Positions 1 through 6,025 of a stretch of 9,327 nt of DNA are shown piece after piece. The translations under genes were made by a program, and so were the position numbers. Positions within the stretch are counted from its first letter, which is position 1. Each line of letters opens with the position of its first letter. The stretch lies in assembly GCA_045537495.1 (NCBI GenBank), contig JAZSPN010000124.1, forward strand, positions 1 to 9,327, read 5' to 3'. The stretch is from UBA1425 sp045537495 (GTDB lineage Bacteria; Bacillota; Clostridia; Oscillospirales; Acutalibacteraceae). The notes under the pieces are model-generated. The model had not been told where the DNA came from and ran no database searches. It was given only the letters and a program-made list of their open reading frames with translations.

Positions 1-1450
1 TGAACTTCTTGTTTTCTTCGTCCATGATGATGTCGCCGCAACCGGAAACACAGCAGGTACCCATACCGCGAGCAACAACGGCTGCGTGAGATGTCATACC
101 GCCACGGACTGTAAGGATACCCTGAGCAGCCTTCATGCCGGTGATGTCTTCGGGAGAAGTTTCAAGACGGACAAGAACAACCTTTTCGCCTCTTTCGTTC
201 CATTCAACAGCGTCTTCAGCTGTGAAAACAACCTTACCGCATGCAGCACCGGGAGAAGCACCGAGGCCCTTACCTGCGGGAGTGGAAGCCTTGAGAACCT
301 TTGCATCGAACTGAGGATGAAGGAGGGTGTCGAGGTTTCTGGGATCGATCATTGCGACAGCTTTCTTTTCGTCGATCATGCCTTCGTCGACGAGGTCACA
401 AGCGATCTTGAGAGCAGCCTTTGCAGTTCTCTTGCCGTTTCTTGTCTGGAGCATATAGAGCTTGCCGGATTCGATGGTGAATTCCATGTCCTGCATATCT
501 CTGTAGTGATCTTCAAGGATTGCGCAAACCTTGTTGAATTCTTCGAATGCGCCGGGGAACTTCTGAGCCATTTCTGCTATGGGCATGGGAGTACGTACGC
601 CTGCAACGACGTCTTCGCCCTGTGCGTTTACAAGGAATTCACCCATGAGGCCTTTTTCGCCTGTTGCGGGATCTCTTGTGAAAGCAACGCCGGTACCGCA
701 ATCGTCGCCCATGTTACCGAAAGCCATCATCTGTACGTTGACGGCTGTACCCCATGAATAGGGAATATCGTTGTCACGACGGTAAACGTTTGCACGGGGG
801 TTGTCCCATGAACGGAAAACAGCTTCAATAGCGCCCATAAGCTGTTCTTTGGGATCAGCGGGGAAGTCCTTGCCGATCTTTGACTTATACTCAGCCTTGA
901 ACTGACCTGCGAGATCCTTGAGATCTTCTGCTGTGAGCTCGACGTCCTGAGTAACGCCTTTTTCTTCCTTCATCTTGTCGATGAGCTCTTCGAAGTATTT
1001 CTTACCGACTTCCATAACGACGTCGGAATACATCTGGATAAATCTTCTGTAGCAGTCCCAAGCCCAACGGGGATTGCCGGATTTTGCGGAAATTGCTTCA
1101 ACAACTTCTTCGTTAAGACCGAGGTTGAGGATTGTGTCCATCATACCGGGCATGGAAGCACGGGCACCTGAACGTACGGAAACGAGAAGGGGATTTTCCT
1201 TATCGCCGAACTTTTTGCCTGTGATTTCTTCCATCTTAATGATGTATTCCATGATCTGAGCCTGGATTTCATCATTAATCTTTCTGCCGTCTTCGTAGTA
1301 CTTTGTACAAGCTTCTGTCGAGATTGTGAAGCCCTGAGGTACGGGAAGACCGATGTTTGTCATTTCGGCAAGGTTAGCACCTTTACCGCCGAGGATCTCA
1401 CGCATGTTTGCGTTACCCTCGCTGAACAGGTATGCATACTTATAAGCCAT
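1..1450 (-). CDS. ppdK: Pyruvate phosphate dikinase, N-terminal part (gene runs off the window's left edge)
   Basis: This enzyme reversibly converts pyruvate, ATP and phosphate to phosphoenolpyruvate, AMP and pyrophosphate in the cytoplasm; in anaerobes it often works glycolytically. The window holds residues 1-483 of a protein that is usually about 875 long; the C-terminal PEP/pyruvate barrel lies outside. The start reads MAYKYAYLFSEGNANMREIL, followed by GGKGANLAEM with the nucleotide-site Lys23. ATP-grasp signatures follow, including a GTGVAFTRDPATGE stretch and MEFTIESGKLYMLQTRNGKR. The phosphohistidine domain carries GGMTSHAAVVARGMG; its histidine codon (bases 88-86) is residue 455, the position of the catalytic histidine in the Clostridium symbiosum enzyme. 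The ATG at 1450-1448 is preceded by GGAGG (1462-1458) at 7 bases, a near-ideal ribosome binding site. It appears to be transcribed alone from its own promoter. Identification is very secure. Confidence 0.97.
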   Translation of the reverse strand, partial: MAYKYAYLFSEGNANMREILGGKGANLAEMTNIGLPVPQGFTISTEACTKYYEDGRKINDEIQAQIMEYIIKMEEITGKKFGDKENPLLVSVRSGARASMPGMMDTILNLGLNEEVVEAISAKSGNPRWAWDCYRRFIQMYSDVVMEVGKKYFEELIDKMKEEKGVTQDVELTAEDLKDLAGQFKAEYKSKIGKDFPADPKEQLMGAIEAVFRSWDNPRANVYRRDNDIPYSWGTAVNVQMMAFGNMGDDCGTGVAFTRDPATGEKGLMGEFLVNAQGEDVVAGVRTPMPIAEMAQKFPGAFEEFNKVCAILEDHYRDMQDMEFTIESGKLYMLQTRNGKRTAKAALKIACDLVDEGMIDEKKAVAMIDPRNLDTLLHPQFDAKVLKASTPAGKGLGASPGAACGKVVFTAEDAVEWNERGEKVVLVRLETSPEDITGMKAAQGILTVRGGMTSHAAVVARGMGTCCVSGCGDIIMDEENKKF

Positions 1451-1498
1451 TTAAATACCTCCGTGTTTTTATTGTTTTGGCTATTTGACAATGTAAGA

Positions 1499-1514
1499 CT
1501 CGGAAGACTCCGAG
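1499..1514 (-). promoter_or_regulatory. Hairpin at the 5' end of the ppdK leader
   Basis: CTCGGA (1499-1504) and TCCGAG (1509-1514) form a perfect 6-bp stem with a 4-base loop. It sits within a few bases of the predicted ppdK transcription start and well upstream of the ribosome binding site. No T-run follows on the ppdK strand, so it is not an obvious terminator. A 5'-terminal stabilising stem or an operator half-site pair are possible readings; function is not established. Confidence 0.4.
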
Positions 1515-1525
1515 AATCAAAATAT

Positions 1526-1554
1526 ATTATAACAGACATATTCAGAAATTTCCA
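1526..1554 (-). promoter_or_regulatory. Sigma-A type promoter of ppdK
   Basis: On the minus strand a perfect -10 box TATAAT (1531-1526) lies 17 bases from TGGAAA (1554-1549), a 4/6 match to the -35 consensus. Transcription would begin near 1518, giving a leader of about 68 bases before the ppdK ATG. The assignment rests on consensus match and position only. Confidence 0.7.
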
Positions 1555-1697
1555 TATATTTTTATGATAAAATCGGCAATAAAGAGAAAATTCTTTTGTA
1601 TAATGTGTTCAATTATTGAGCTTTACGGTTTATATCTGACAATATTCATAACGGTTAATACTAATTGTAGGGCTTCGCCTAATGTGTGAGGAATATT
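1555..1697. other. AT-rich intergenic stretch with no gene seen
   Basis: No coding frame with a start and ribosome binding site, RNA gene or repeat was recognised here. A TATAAT occurs on the plus strand at 1599-1604, but there is no acceptable -35 box 16-18 bases upstream. The stretch separates the ppdK promoter from the decayed regulator fragment to its right. Confidence 0.5.
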
Positions 1698-1840
1698 TTA
1701 TTCTTCGGTACGACCGATCAAGTAGTCGGCAGTCACACCGTAAAAATCGCACAGCTTGATTAAATCTTCGATTTTCAGCTCCGCTCTGCCGACTTCAATT
1801 CAGAAAGAGCGGAATGCTTATAGGATATCTTCAGCTTGAA
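1698..1840 (-). pseudogene. Fragment of an XRE-family helix-turn-helix regulator, frameshifted and 5'-truncated
   Basis: Reading leftward, the frame ending at TAA (1700-1698) encodes VGRAELKIEDLIKLC, then DFYGVTADYLIGRTEE. This is the typical last two helices and tail of small Firmicutes Cro/C1 (XRE) repressors. Going upstream, this frame hits TGA at 1802-1800. The next frame continues with SYKHSALSEL, which resembles the recognition helix. Inserting one base near 1796-1798 would join them as SALSELEVGRAEL, so a one-base deletion explains the break. The rest of the N-terminal helix-turn-helix (roughly 30 residues) and a start codon are missing, and the fragment runs into the oppositely oriented SHOCT reading frame. 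It is almost certainly non-functional. The exact upstream limit of homology is uncertain. Confidence 0.6.
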
Positions 1841-2119
1841 ACTGCTTCAGGTTCGATGAATAACAAATCAAGCAACTTCTTCGCGGAAAACACATTTACT
1901 TTCGACCAGACTAATGTATCCAACGAAAAGATGCAGGAGGTTGCAGATTTCATCAAGAGGAAAATTGATGAAATAAAATCCTCGGACGACCGACAGGTTG
2001 TTTCGGTGCCGTCGTTTTCACCTGCCGAGGAATTGAAGAAGTTCAAGGAATTGCTTGACATGGGCATCATCTCTCAGGAAGAATTCGACGAAAAAAAGAG
2101 GAAGCTGCTCGACATCTGA
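1814..2119 (+). CDS. SHOCT-domain short protein, probably the 3' remnant of a longer PH-like/SHOCT gene
   Basis: The C-terminus (about residues 68-101) is a clear SHOCT motif: SPAEELKKFKELLDMG, then IISQEEFDEKKRKLLDI. SHOCT is a short C-terminal domain often appended to membrane or PH-like domains. Upstream of it, GYLQLETASGS at the start, FFAENTFTFDQTNVSNEKM, and a charged helix (EVADFIKRKIDEIKSS) resemble the end of the bacterial PH-like domain that precedes SHOCT in many Clostridia proteins; this is family knowledge recalled, not searched. The ATG at 1814 has only a purine stretch (AAAGAGCGG) directly against it, with poor spacing. The internal ATG at 1856 has no ribosome binding site. Both facts, plus the abutting regulator fragment, suggest the 5' half has been lost. 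It may no longer be translated. An intrinsic terminator follows its stop codon. Confidence 0.6.
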   Translation: MLIGYLQLETASGSMNNKSSNFFAENTFTFDQTNVSNEKMQEVADFIKRKIDEIKSSDDRQVVSVPSFSPAEELKKFKELLDMGIISQEEFDEKKRKLLDI

Positions 2120-2127
2120 ATAACGAT

Positions 2128-2157
2128 AAAAACAGCTTGATTTCAGGCTGTTTTTTT
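2128..2157 (+). terminator. Intrinsic terminator after the SHOCT frame
   Basis: AAAAACAGC (2128-2136) pairs with GCTGTTTTT (2147-2155) in a 9-bp stem with a 10-base loop, ending in a run of seven T. It lies 8 bases after the SHOCT stop codon and insulates the downstream cluster from upstream transcription. Confidence 0.8.
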
Positions 2158-2158
2158 A

Positions 2159-2187
2159 TTGTAAAAAGAAGAAAAATGTGGTATACT
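2159..2187 (+). promoter_or_regulatory. Promoter of the hydrolase cluster
   Basis: TTGTAA (2159-2164, 4/6 match to TTGACA) is 17 bases from TATACT (2182-2187, 5/6 match to TATAAT). It starts immediately after the terminator's T-run and is the only good promoter seen ahead of the six-gene plus-strand cluster. The predicted start near 2194 gives a leader of about 75 bases to the preferred ATG at 2270. Confidence 0.6.
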
Positions 2188-2269
2188 TTATAAAATTCGA
2201 AGGATATACTTGAAAAAAACAGAAGATTTTGTTTTTGAAGTGTCAAATAATAATTCAGGAGTTGATGAT

Positions 2270-3046
2270 ATGGAGAAAGTAATACTCATTTCGATTGACG
2301 GGATGCGTCCCGACGGACTGCTGACGTGCGGAAATGAGTTTGTCGAGGAAATGATGAAAAAAGCATCGTATTCTCTCGATGCTCAGACGGTGTCACCTTC
2401 CGTAACGCTTCCCTGCCATATGTCCTTGTTTCACAGCGTAACACCGCAAAGACACGGCATCACGACAAACATTTACATTCCCATGGCAAGACCGCTGAAC
2501 GGAATCTTCGAACAGCTTCATCAGGCGGGAAAGACAAGCGCGATGTTCTACGGATGGGAGCAGATACGTGATGTTTCGAGGCCCGGTTCACTGAGTTTTT
2601 CTGAATATCTTTATGCGAGAACGGAGGAAAGAACAGATACGATACTTACCGATTCCGCACTGAGCTGTATCAGAAGAAATAAGCCCGATTTTGTATTTCT
2701 CTATCTTGCGGAAACCGACGAAAAGGGCGGTCACGATTATGGCTGGATGACACGTGAATATCTCGATTGCATCGATGTTGCCGTTCGGAACGTCCGACGC
2801 GTTATCGAAGAGTTCGGAGAAGAATATACAATAATCGTTACGGCGGACCACGGCGGACACGACCGTGCTCACGGCACCGAAATGCCCGAAGATATGACGA
2901 TTCCTATATTTTTCTTCGGAAAGCGTTTCGAGGAAGGAAAAGTACTCGGCGATGTCAGTATACTCGACATCACTCCGACAATTGCGGATGTAATGGGAGT
3001 TCTTCCCGCAAGAGAATGGGAAGGAAAAGTTCTTTGTAATCGCTGA
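2270..3046 (+). CDS. Alkaline-phosphatase-superfamily phosphodiesterase (nucleotide pyrophosphatase/PDE type I)
   Basis: This is a predicted two-metal phosphodiesterase or phosphatase of 258 residues. The superfamily metal and nucleophile motifs are all present: ILISIDGMRPDG (Asp10), SVTLPCHMS (candidate nucleophile Thr46), AETDEKGGHDYGW (Asp150, His155) and TADHGGHDRAHG (Asp193, His194, His201). The ATG at 2270 is preferred. It has AGGAG (2257-2261) 8 bases upstream, and MEKVILISIDG begins directly with the first beta strand as in homologues. A TTG at 2210 would add 20 polar residues with no counterpart I recognise. There is no signal peptide or membrane segment, so it appears cytoplasmic, although many relatives are exported. 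It is the first gene of the cluster; the SdpI-like gene follows after 13 bases. The substrate is unknown: nucleotide, phosphodiester or phosphonate are all possible. Confidence 0.9.
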   Translation: MEKVILISIDGMRPDGLLTCGNEFVEEMMKKASYSLDAQTVSPSVTLPCHMSLFHSVTPQRHGITTNIYIPMARPLNGIFEQLHQAGKTSAMFYGWEQIRDVSRPGSLSFSEYLYARTEERTDTILTDSALSCIRRNKPDFVFLYLAETDEKGGHDYGWMTREYLDCIDVAVRNVRRVIEEFGEEYTIIVTADHGGHDRAHGTEMPEDMTIPIFFFGKRFEEGKVLGDVSILDITPTIADVMGVLPAREWEGKVLCNR

Positions 3047-3059
3047 CGGAGAGAAAACT

Positions 3060-3443
3060 ATGGTTACTTGGATTATATGTTTTGTGATGAATGTTTCGCT
3101 GTCTTTGCTGATGATATTTTCAGGTAAAATCTTCACGAAAAAACCGCCTGTGAATATCAACAGCTTTTACGGTTACAGAACAGCGATGTCGACGAAAAAC
3201 GAAGATACGTGGGATTTTGCTCACAGATACTTCGGCAAGCAGTGGATTCGCACGGGATTTATATCACTTCCGTTTGCGGTGATTCCGATGCTGCTTGTGC
3301 TGAAAAAAGATGTCGGAGTCATAGGTGTAACGGGGCAGGTTGCCATGTTCTTTGAAATATTCCTGATGATTGCTCCGATATTTTCTACGGAAAAAGCACT
3401 TCGCAAAAAATTTGACAGAAACGGAAACAGAAAAGGAGAATAA
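3060..3443 (+). CDS. SdpI/YhfL-family integral membrane protein
   Basis: This small membrane protein has 127 residues and three predicted membrane segments (about 2-21, 64-82 and 86-107). Between the first two segments is the SdpI-family signature: FYGYRT (36-41), Asn47, TW (50-51) and the AHRYFGKQW block. In Bacillus subtilis, SdpI gives immunity to the SdpC toxin and also signals its presence; most homologues have no assigned role. No toxin gene or sdpR-type regulator is visible nearby, so an immunity role is not supported here. The ATG at 3060 has GGAGAG (3048-3053) 6 bases upstream. The C-terminal tail is charged (RKKFDRNGNRKGE), and the bases coding its end contain the AGGAG site used by the next gene, which starts 2 bases after this stop. 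The family call is solid; the function is open. Confidence 0.85.
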   Translation: MVTWIICFVMNVSLSLLMIFSGKIFTKKPPVNINSFYGYRTAMSTKNEDTWDFAHRYFGKQWIRTGFISLPFAVIPMLLVLKKDVGVIGVTGQVAMFFEIFLMIAPIFSTEKALRKKFDRNGNRKGE

Positions 3444-3445
3444 AA

Positions 3446-4510
3446 ATGAAATACATTCTTTTACCCGAAAAAAGTGAAAACGCAAACTATTATAAGGCGA
3501 ACCTTCACTGTCACAGTGTAATATCCGACGGAAGAAAAACTCCCGAGCAGATCAAAACCGATTATGTGGCTCACGGATACAGCATCGTCGCTTATACGGA
3601 TCACAATATGCTTATCGGTCACAATGATCTTACCGACGATAATTTCCTTGCGCTCAACGGATTTGAAATAGATGTCGGAGAAAAGCATCGTCCGAAGGGT
3701 GAAGCAAACAAGGTGTGCCACATCTGTTTTATTTCTCCGTCGGCGGACAACCTTCGTATGGTATGCTATCACCGCACGGAAAACATCTGGGGCAATGCTC
3801 TCAAATACCGCGACGTGGCTCAGTATGATGAGTCGCTTCCCGATTTCATAAGAGAGTACAGTGCAAACGGTGTAAATGCAATGATCGAAGAAGCGAGGGA
3901 AAACGGCTGCTTCATAACATACAACCACCCGACGTGGTCACTCGAAAACTATCCGTGCTATAACGGCTATGACGGAATGGATGCTATGGAAATCGTGAAC
4001 TACGGCTGTGTTGTCGGAGGATATGATGATGATAACGGTCACTGCTACAACGATTTTCTCAATCAGGGAAAAAGGATTTTCTGTATTGCGGCAGACGATA
4101 ACCACAACGCGCATCCCGATACTCATGAGGATTGCGACTCTTACGGAGGATATACGGTTATCTGTTCGCCGTCGCTGAATTACGACGACGTTTTTGCCGC
4201 TTTAAAATCGGGAATGTTTTACAGCTCAACGGGAACAGCCGTTCATTGCGGTCCCGAGATACTTTCGCTTACATACGAGGACGGCAAGGTTTCGATAAAA
4301 ACATCGGGAGTGCGTTCAGTTTATTTCATAACGAATCTCCGCTATTGCAACGCGAAAAATGCACCGTTCGGAGAGCTTATCGAGGAAGCTGATTTTGAAA
4401 TAAAACGCGATATCAAATGGTTCCGTCTTGTTGTCGTCGACAAGTACGGCTACAAGGCATATACGAATGCTTATTTTATCGACAGCCTTGATTCCTTTAA
4501 AAGTGAGTGA
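3446..4510 (+). CDS. PHP-domain metal-dependent phosphoesterase
   Basis: This is a 354-residue polymerase-and-histidinol-phosphatase (PHP) fold hydrolase, predicted cytoplasmic. PHP metal-binding motifs appear in order: NLHCHS (His21, His23), SDG (Asp28), YTDHN (Asp52, His53), GFEI (Glu74), YNHPTW (His161) and AADDNHN (Asp217/Asp218, His220). This set matches stand-alone PHP phosphoesterases (YciV/TrpH-like) rather than the DNA polymerase or HisK forms, which are embedded or shorter. The last 100 or so residues form a beta-rich tail (LSLTYEDGKVSIKTSG onward) typical of PHP proteins acting on larger substrates. AGGAG (3434-3438) is 7 bases before the ATG. The gene starts 2 bases after the SdpI-like stop and overlaps the next gene by 4 bases (GTGA), which implies translational coupling. 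The substrate is unknown; a phosphorylated sugar, nucleotide or phospho-glycan would fit the neighbours. Confidence 0.92.
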   Translation: MKYILLPEKSENANYYKANLHCHSVISDGRKTPEQIKTDYVAHGYSIVAYTDHNMLIGHNDLTDDNFLALNGFEIDVGEKHRPKGEANKVCHICFISPSADNLRMVCYHRTENIWGNALKYRDVAQYDESLPDFIREYSANGVNAMIEEARENGCFITYNHPTWSLENYPCYNGYDGMDAMEIVNYGCVVGGYDDDNGHCYNDFLNQGKRIFCIAADDNHNAHPDTHEDCDSYGGYTVICSPSLNYDDVFAALKSGMFYSSTGTAVHCGPEILSLTYEDGKVSIKTSGVRSVYFITNLRYCNAKNAPFGELIEEADFEIKRDIKWFRLVVVDKYGYKAYTNAYFIDSLDSFKSE

Positions 4511-5649
4511 GCAAATTGGAATTTTTTGAAAGGTTTGTTTCAAATACCTGTGCGGGAAGCGGAAATCAACACGTGTTTTCACTTCCCGAAAACACGGTAA
4601 AGACGGGCAGGATTTTTTATAAGATTTTTTGCGGCGGAAGGTATAACTATTCTCTCCTTTTCTCAAACATAACCGACAGCACCTTTGCCGACGGAAGAGA
4701 TAGTCACATGAACATGATATGCTCTGAGTGGGAGATTCTCGGTGCAAAAATCGGTAAAGCCGATGAGAAATTTTTCGACGGCGGTGCCGATACGTCGGAA
4801 ATGGAAAAGTCCGTAAATGAAAAAGAAATCGTTTTGCATCCCGTCACATTTAACGGAAACAAAACGAAAACCGTGGCACCCGGAGAGCTTTTTTGCAGTG
4901 ATCCCGTGATGGCAGATTTTGATGAGGGAGATTATCTTTGCCTTGAAATTACTTTCCGCGGGAAAAAGATTCCGTATCACGAGGAAACCCTGCTTCCCGT
5001 TTTCGAAAGAACGGAGAACGGATTTGTGTATTCAAAAAAGATGCCCTTTGCATCAATGGTGGGTTGCGACAGAAAAGTCAGGGGACGTATCGGTTTCTGG
5101 GGCGATTCCATTACTCAGGGGATAGGAACAGCCGTTAATTCATATGCGCACTGGAATGCTCTTTTGTCGGAAAAAATCGGTGCCGACTTCGCTTTTTGGA
5201 ATCTGGGACTCGGTTACGCAAGAGCAAACGATGCCGCATCGGACGGCGCTTGGGCATATAAGGCGAAGCATAACGATGCCGTTTTTGTCTGCCTCGGTGT
5301 CAACGATCTGATGCAGGGTTTTTCGGAAAAACAGATAATAAACGATATAGAAAAAACCGTTGATATTTTGCTGAAAGAAAACATAAAAGTTGTTTTGCAG
5401 ACGTTGCCTCCGTTTAATTATGATGACGGAAAACGTGCCGTATGGGAGAATGTCAACCGTTACATAAAAGAGGTCCTGTCAGAAAGGGTTTCTCTCGTTT
5501 TTGACAACACGAAAATACTTTCGGAAAGTGCTGAGAATCTTCACGTGGCAAAGTTCAATTGTCATCCCGACGAGGAAGGCTGTGCCTTGTGGGCGAAAGC
5601 ACTTTATGAAAATATCGTCGATGAGAGATTCATTGAGGAAATCGGATGA
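4507..5649 (+). CDS. SGNH/GDSL-type esterase with N-terminal beta-sandwich domain
   Basis: This is a predicted two-domain deacylase of 380 residues. Residues about 20-165 resemble the beta-sandwich ahead of the catalytic domain in GDSL esterases; the stretch VTFNGNKTKTVAPGELFCSD is characteristic. The catalytic domain follows: block I FWGDSITQG (nucleophile Ser201), block II WNLGLGYARAND (Gly236), block III LGVND (Asn266) and block V FNCHPDEEG (His353). The usual Asp three residues before the catalytic His is Phe350, so this may use a Ser-His dyad. Related enzymes remove acetyl groups from polysaccharides, but there is no signal peptide, so the substrate should be intracellular. The GTG start overlaps the previous stop as GTGA; a TTG at 4516 is a possible alternative. 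The stop overlaps the yraN start as ATGA. The fold is secure and the substrate unknown. Confidence 0.88.
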   Translation: MSKLEFFERFVSNTCAGSGNQHVFSLPENTVKTGRIFYKIFCGGRYNYSLLFSNITDSTFADGRDSHMNMICSEWEILGAKIGKADEKFFDGGADTSEMEKSVNEKEIVLHPVTFNGNKTKTVAPGELFCSDPVMADFDEGDYLCLEITFRGKKIPYHEETLLPVFERTENGFVYSKKMPFASMVGCDRKVRGRIGFWGDSITQGIGTAVNSYAHWNALLSEKIGADFAFWNLGLGYARANDAASDGAWAYKAKHNDAVFVCLGVNDLMQGFSEKQIINDIEKTVDILLKENIKVVLQTLPPFNYDDGKRAVWENVNRYIKEVLSERVSLVFDNTKILSESAENLHVAKFNCHPDEEGCALWAKALYENIVDERFIEEIG

Positions 5650-6005
5650 ACAAAAACGCATACAACGGAATAATGGGAGAGGTTTATGCGGCGAGGTATC
5701 TTCGGCAAAACGGATACGATATACTTTCGTCGAATGTGAGGAAGCGTTTCGGCGAAATCGATATTATCGCTTACAGAGATAACTGTATCAGCTTTTTTGA
5801 AGTCAAGACGAGAAGCAAAAATTCTTTGGCAAGACCTTCGGAATTTGTTGATAAACGAAAACAAAGAAGAATTGCTTCCGTTGCGAAACAGTATCTTCAA
5901 AAAGAACCCGACCTCTCGGCAAGATTTGATGTTATTGAAATCTATCTTGACGGCAGCGGTGATCTTTACGATATAAATCACATAATAAGCGCATTTGAAT
6001 TATAA
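5646..6005 (+). CDS. yraN: YraN/UPF0102 family protein (nuclease fold)
   Basis: This 119-residue protein has the full length of the YraN family, which has a restriction-endonuclease-like fold and no settled role. The diagnostic pieces are GEVYAARYL near the N-terminus (Glu12), GEIDIIA (Glu37, Asp39) and FFEVKTR (Glu52, Lys54), together the E..D..ExK nuclease constellation. They are followed by the R/K-rich helix DKRKQRRIASVAKQYL and the closing RFDVIEI strand. The ATG at 5646 overlaps the SGNH stop (ATGA) and has GAGGA (5635-5639) 6 bases upstream. In many bacteria yraN sits beside rnhB, dprA or ribosomal-protein genes; none is present here, so its place behind three hydrolases is unusual. 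A direct part in their pathway is not implied. Confidence 0.93.
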   Translation: MNKNAYNGIMGEVYAARYLRQNGYDILSSNVRKRFGEIDIIAYRDNCISFFEVKTRSKNSLARPSEFVDKRKQRRIASVAKQYLQKEPDLSARFDVIEIYLDGSGDLYDINHIISAFEL

Positions 6006-6025
6006 GTATTCAAGGAATGATAAAA

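Noticed and set aside
86..757. Long open plus-strand frame of 223 codons
   Set aside because: It is antisense to the conserved ppdK coding sequence, has no ribosome binding site and gives a composition-biased protein without recognisable motifs.
1599..1604. Plus-strand TATAAT as a promoter for the SHOCT frame
   Set aside because: No -35 match at 16-18 bases upstream and over 200 bases from any plus-strand start.
2210..2269. TTG start for the phosphodiesterase, adding 20 residues
   Set aside because: AAGGA precedes it at acceptable spacing, but the added segment is polar and unlike the family start; the ATG at 2270 has a better site and begins directly with the first core strand.
2588..3160. 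Minus-strand frame of 190 codons
   Set aside because: It lies opposite the phosphodiesterase and its SdpI-like neighbour, whose motifs are clear, so it is a shadow frame.
2270..6005. Known anti-phage defence system built from PHP, phosphodiesterase and YraN-like nuclease
   Set aside because: No helicase, ATPase, reverse transcriptase, sensor or other defence signature is present, and the YraN family is a widespread housekeeping protein. The parts do not match any defence system I can name.
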